NCBI GenBank assembly: GCA_035627675.1
Contig: DASPLH010000283.1
Span: forward strand, 1 to 7,282
Source of the DNA: DASPLH01 sp035627675
GTDB lineage: Bacteria > Acidobacteriota > Terriglobia > Terriglobales > Acidobacteriaceae
Length of the DNA: 7,282 nt
Reading direction: 5' to 3'
Below, one piece after another: positions 7,274 to 7,282 of this stretch (positions within the stretch are counted from its first letter, which is position 1; each line of letters begins with the position of its first letter). Under the pieces are notes generated by a model. That model was not told where the DNA came from. It ran no database searches and saw only the letters and a list, made by a program, of their open reading frames with translations. A program made the position numbers and the translations under genes.

Positions 7274-7282
7274 AGAATACCA
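7274..7282 (-). promoter_or_regulatory. Possible extended -10 promoter of ahcY at the window edge
   Basis: On the minus strand the last nine bases read TGGTATTCT, which fits an extended -10 (TGn plus TATTCT, 4 of 6 matches). The predicted transcription start would fall at about 7267, inside or after the GTG codon, which favours the TTG start at 7243. Any -35 or riboswitch further upstream is outside the window. Confidence 0.3.

Overview
The window is about 7.3 kb of GC-rich bacterial chromosome carrying seven protein genes and very little spacer. No rRNA, tRNA, CRISPR array, insertion sequence or phage gene is visible. The protein set fits an Acidobacteriota-like bacterium: a GluQ-type synthetase, a ferritin-like/VIT1 iron exporter, a PHP-containing PolX and a long bacterial-type AhcY. 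That assignment is an inference from protein style, not from a marker gene.

Layout from left to right. Positions 1-347 (minus) hold the N-terminal part of a glutamyl-Q tRNA(Asp) synthetase, cut by the window edge. A 67-nt divergent spacer separates it from a class I SAM-dependent methyltransferase (415-1257, plus). That gene converges on a two-gene minus-strand unit, read from 3345 down to 1291: an erythrin-VIT1 (MbfA-like) membrane iron exporter, then a dTDP-glucose 4,6-dehydratase whose ATG lies 6 nt after the exporter's stop codon. A 52-nt divergent promoter region (3346-3397) separates this unit from polX (3398-5137, plus), a DNA polymerase X with a C-terminal PHP nuclease domain. After 57 nt comes a small membrane-anchored protein of unknown function (5195-5755, plus). 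It converges on S-adenosylhomocysteine hydrolase (5822-7270, minus), with a strong hairpin terminator between the two.

The genes are mostly housekeeping: tRNA modification, iron homeostasis, nucleotide-sugar synthesis, DNA repair and the methyl cycle. The methyltransferase and AhcY are linked biochemically, because one makes SAH and the other removes it, but they are not in one operon. I do not see a convincing new multi-gene system.

The more interesting signals are regulatory. Two genes (gluQ and polX) start with GTG exactly 8 nt after the last base of a good -10 box, which suggests leaderless mRNAs. The mbfA/polX spacer carries two mirror-image TACAAT boxes, plus an operator-like inverted repeat over the predicted mbfA transcription start. 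An iron exporter also appears to be tightly coupled to a sugar-nucleotide dehydratase.
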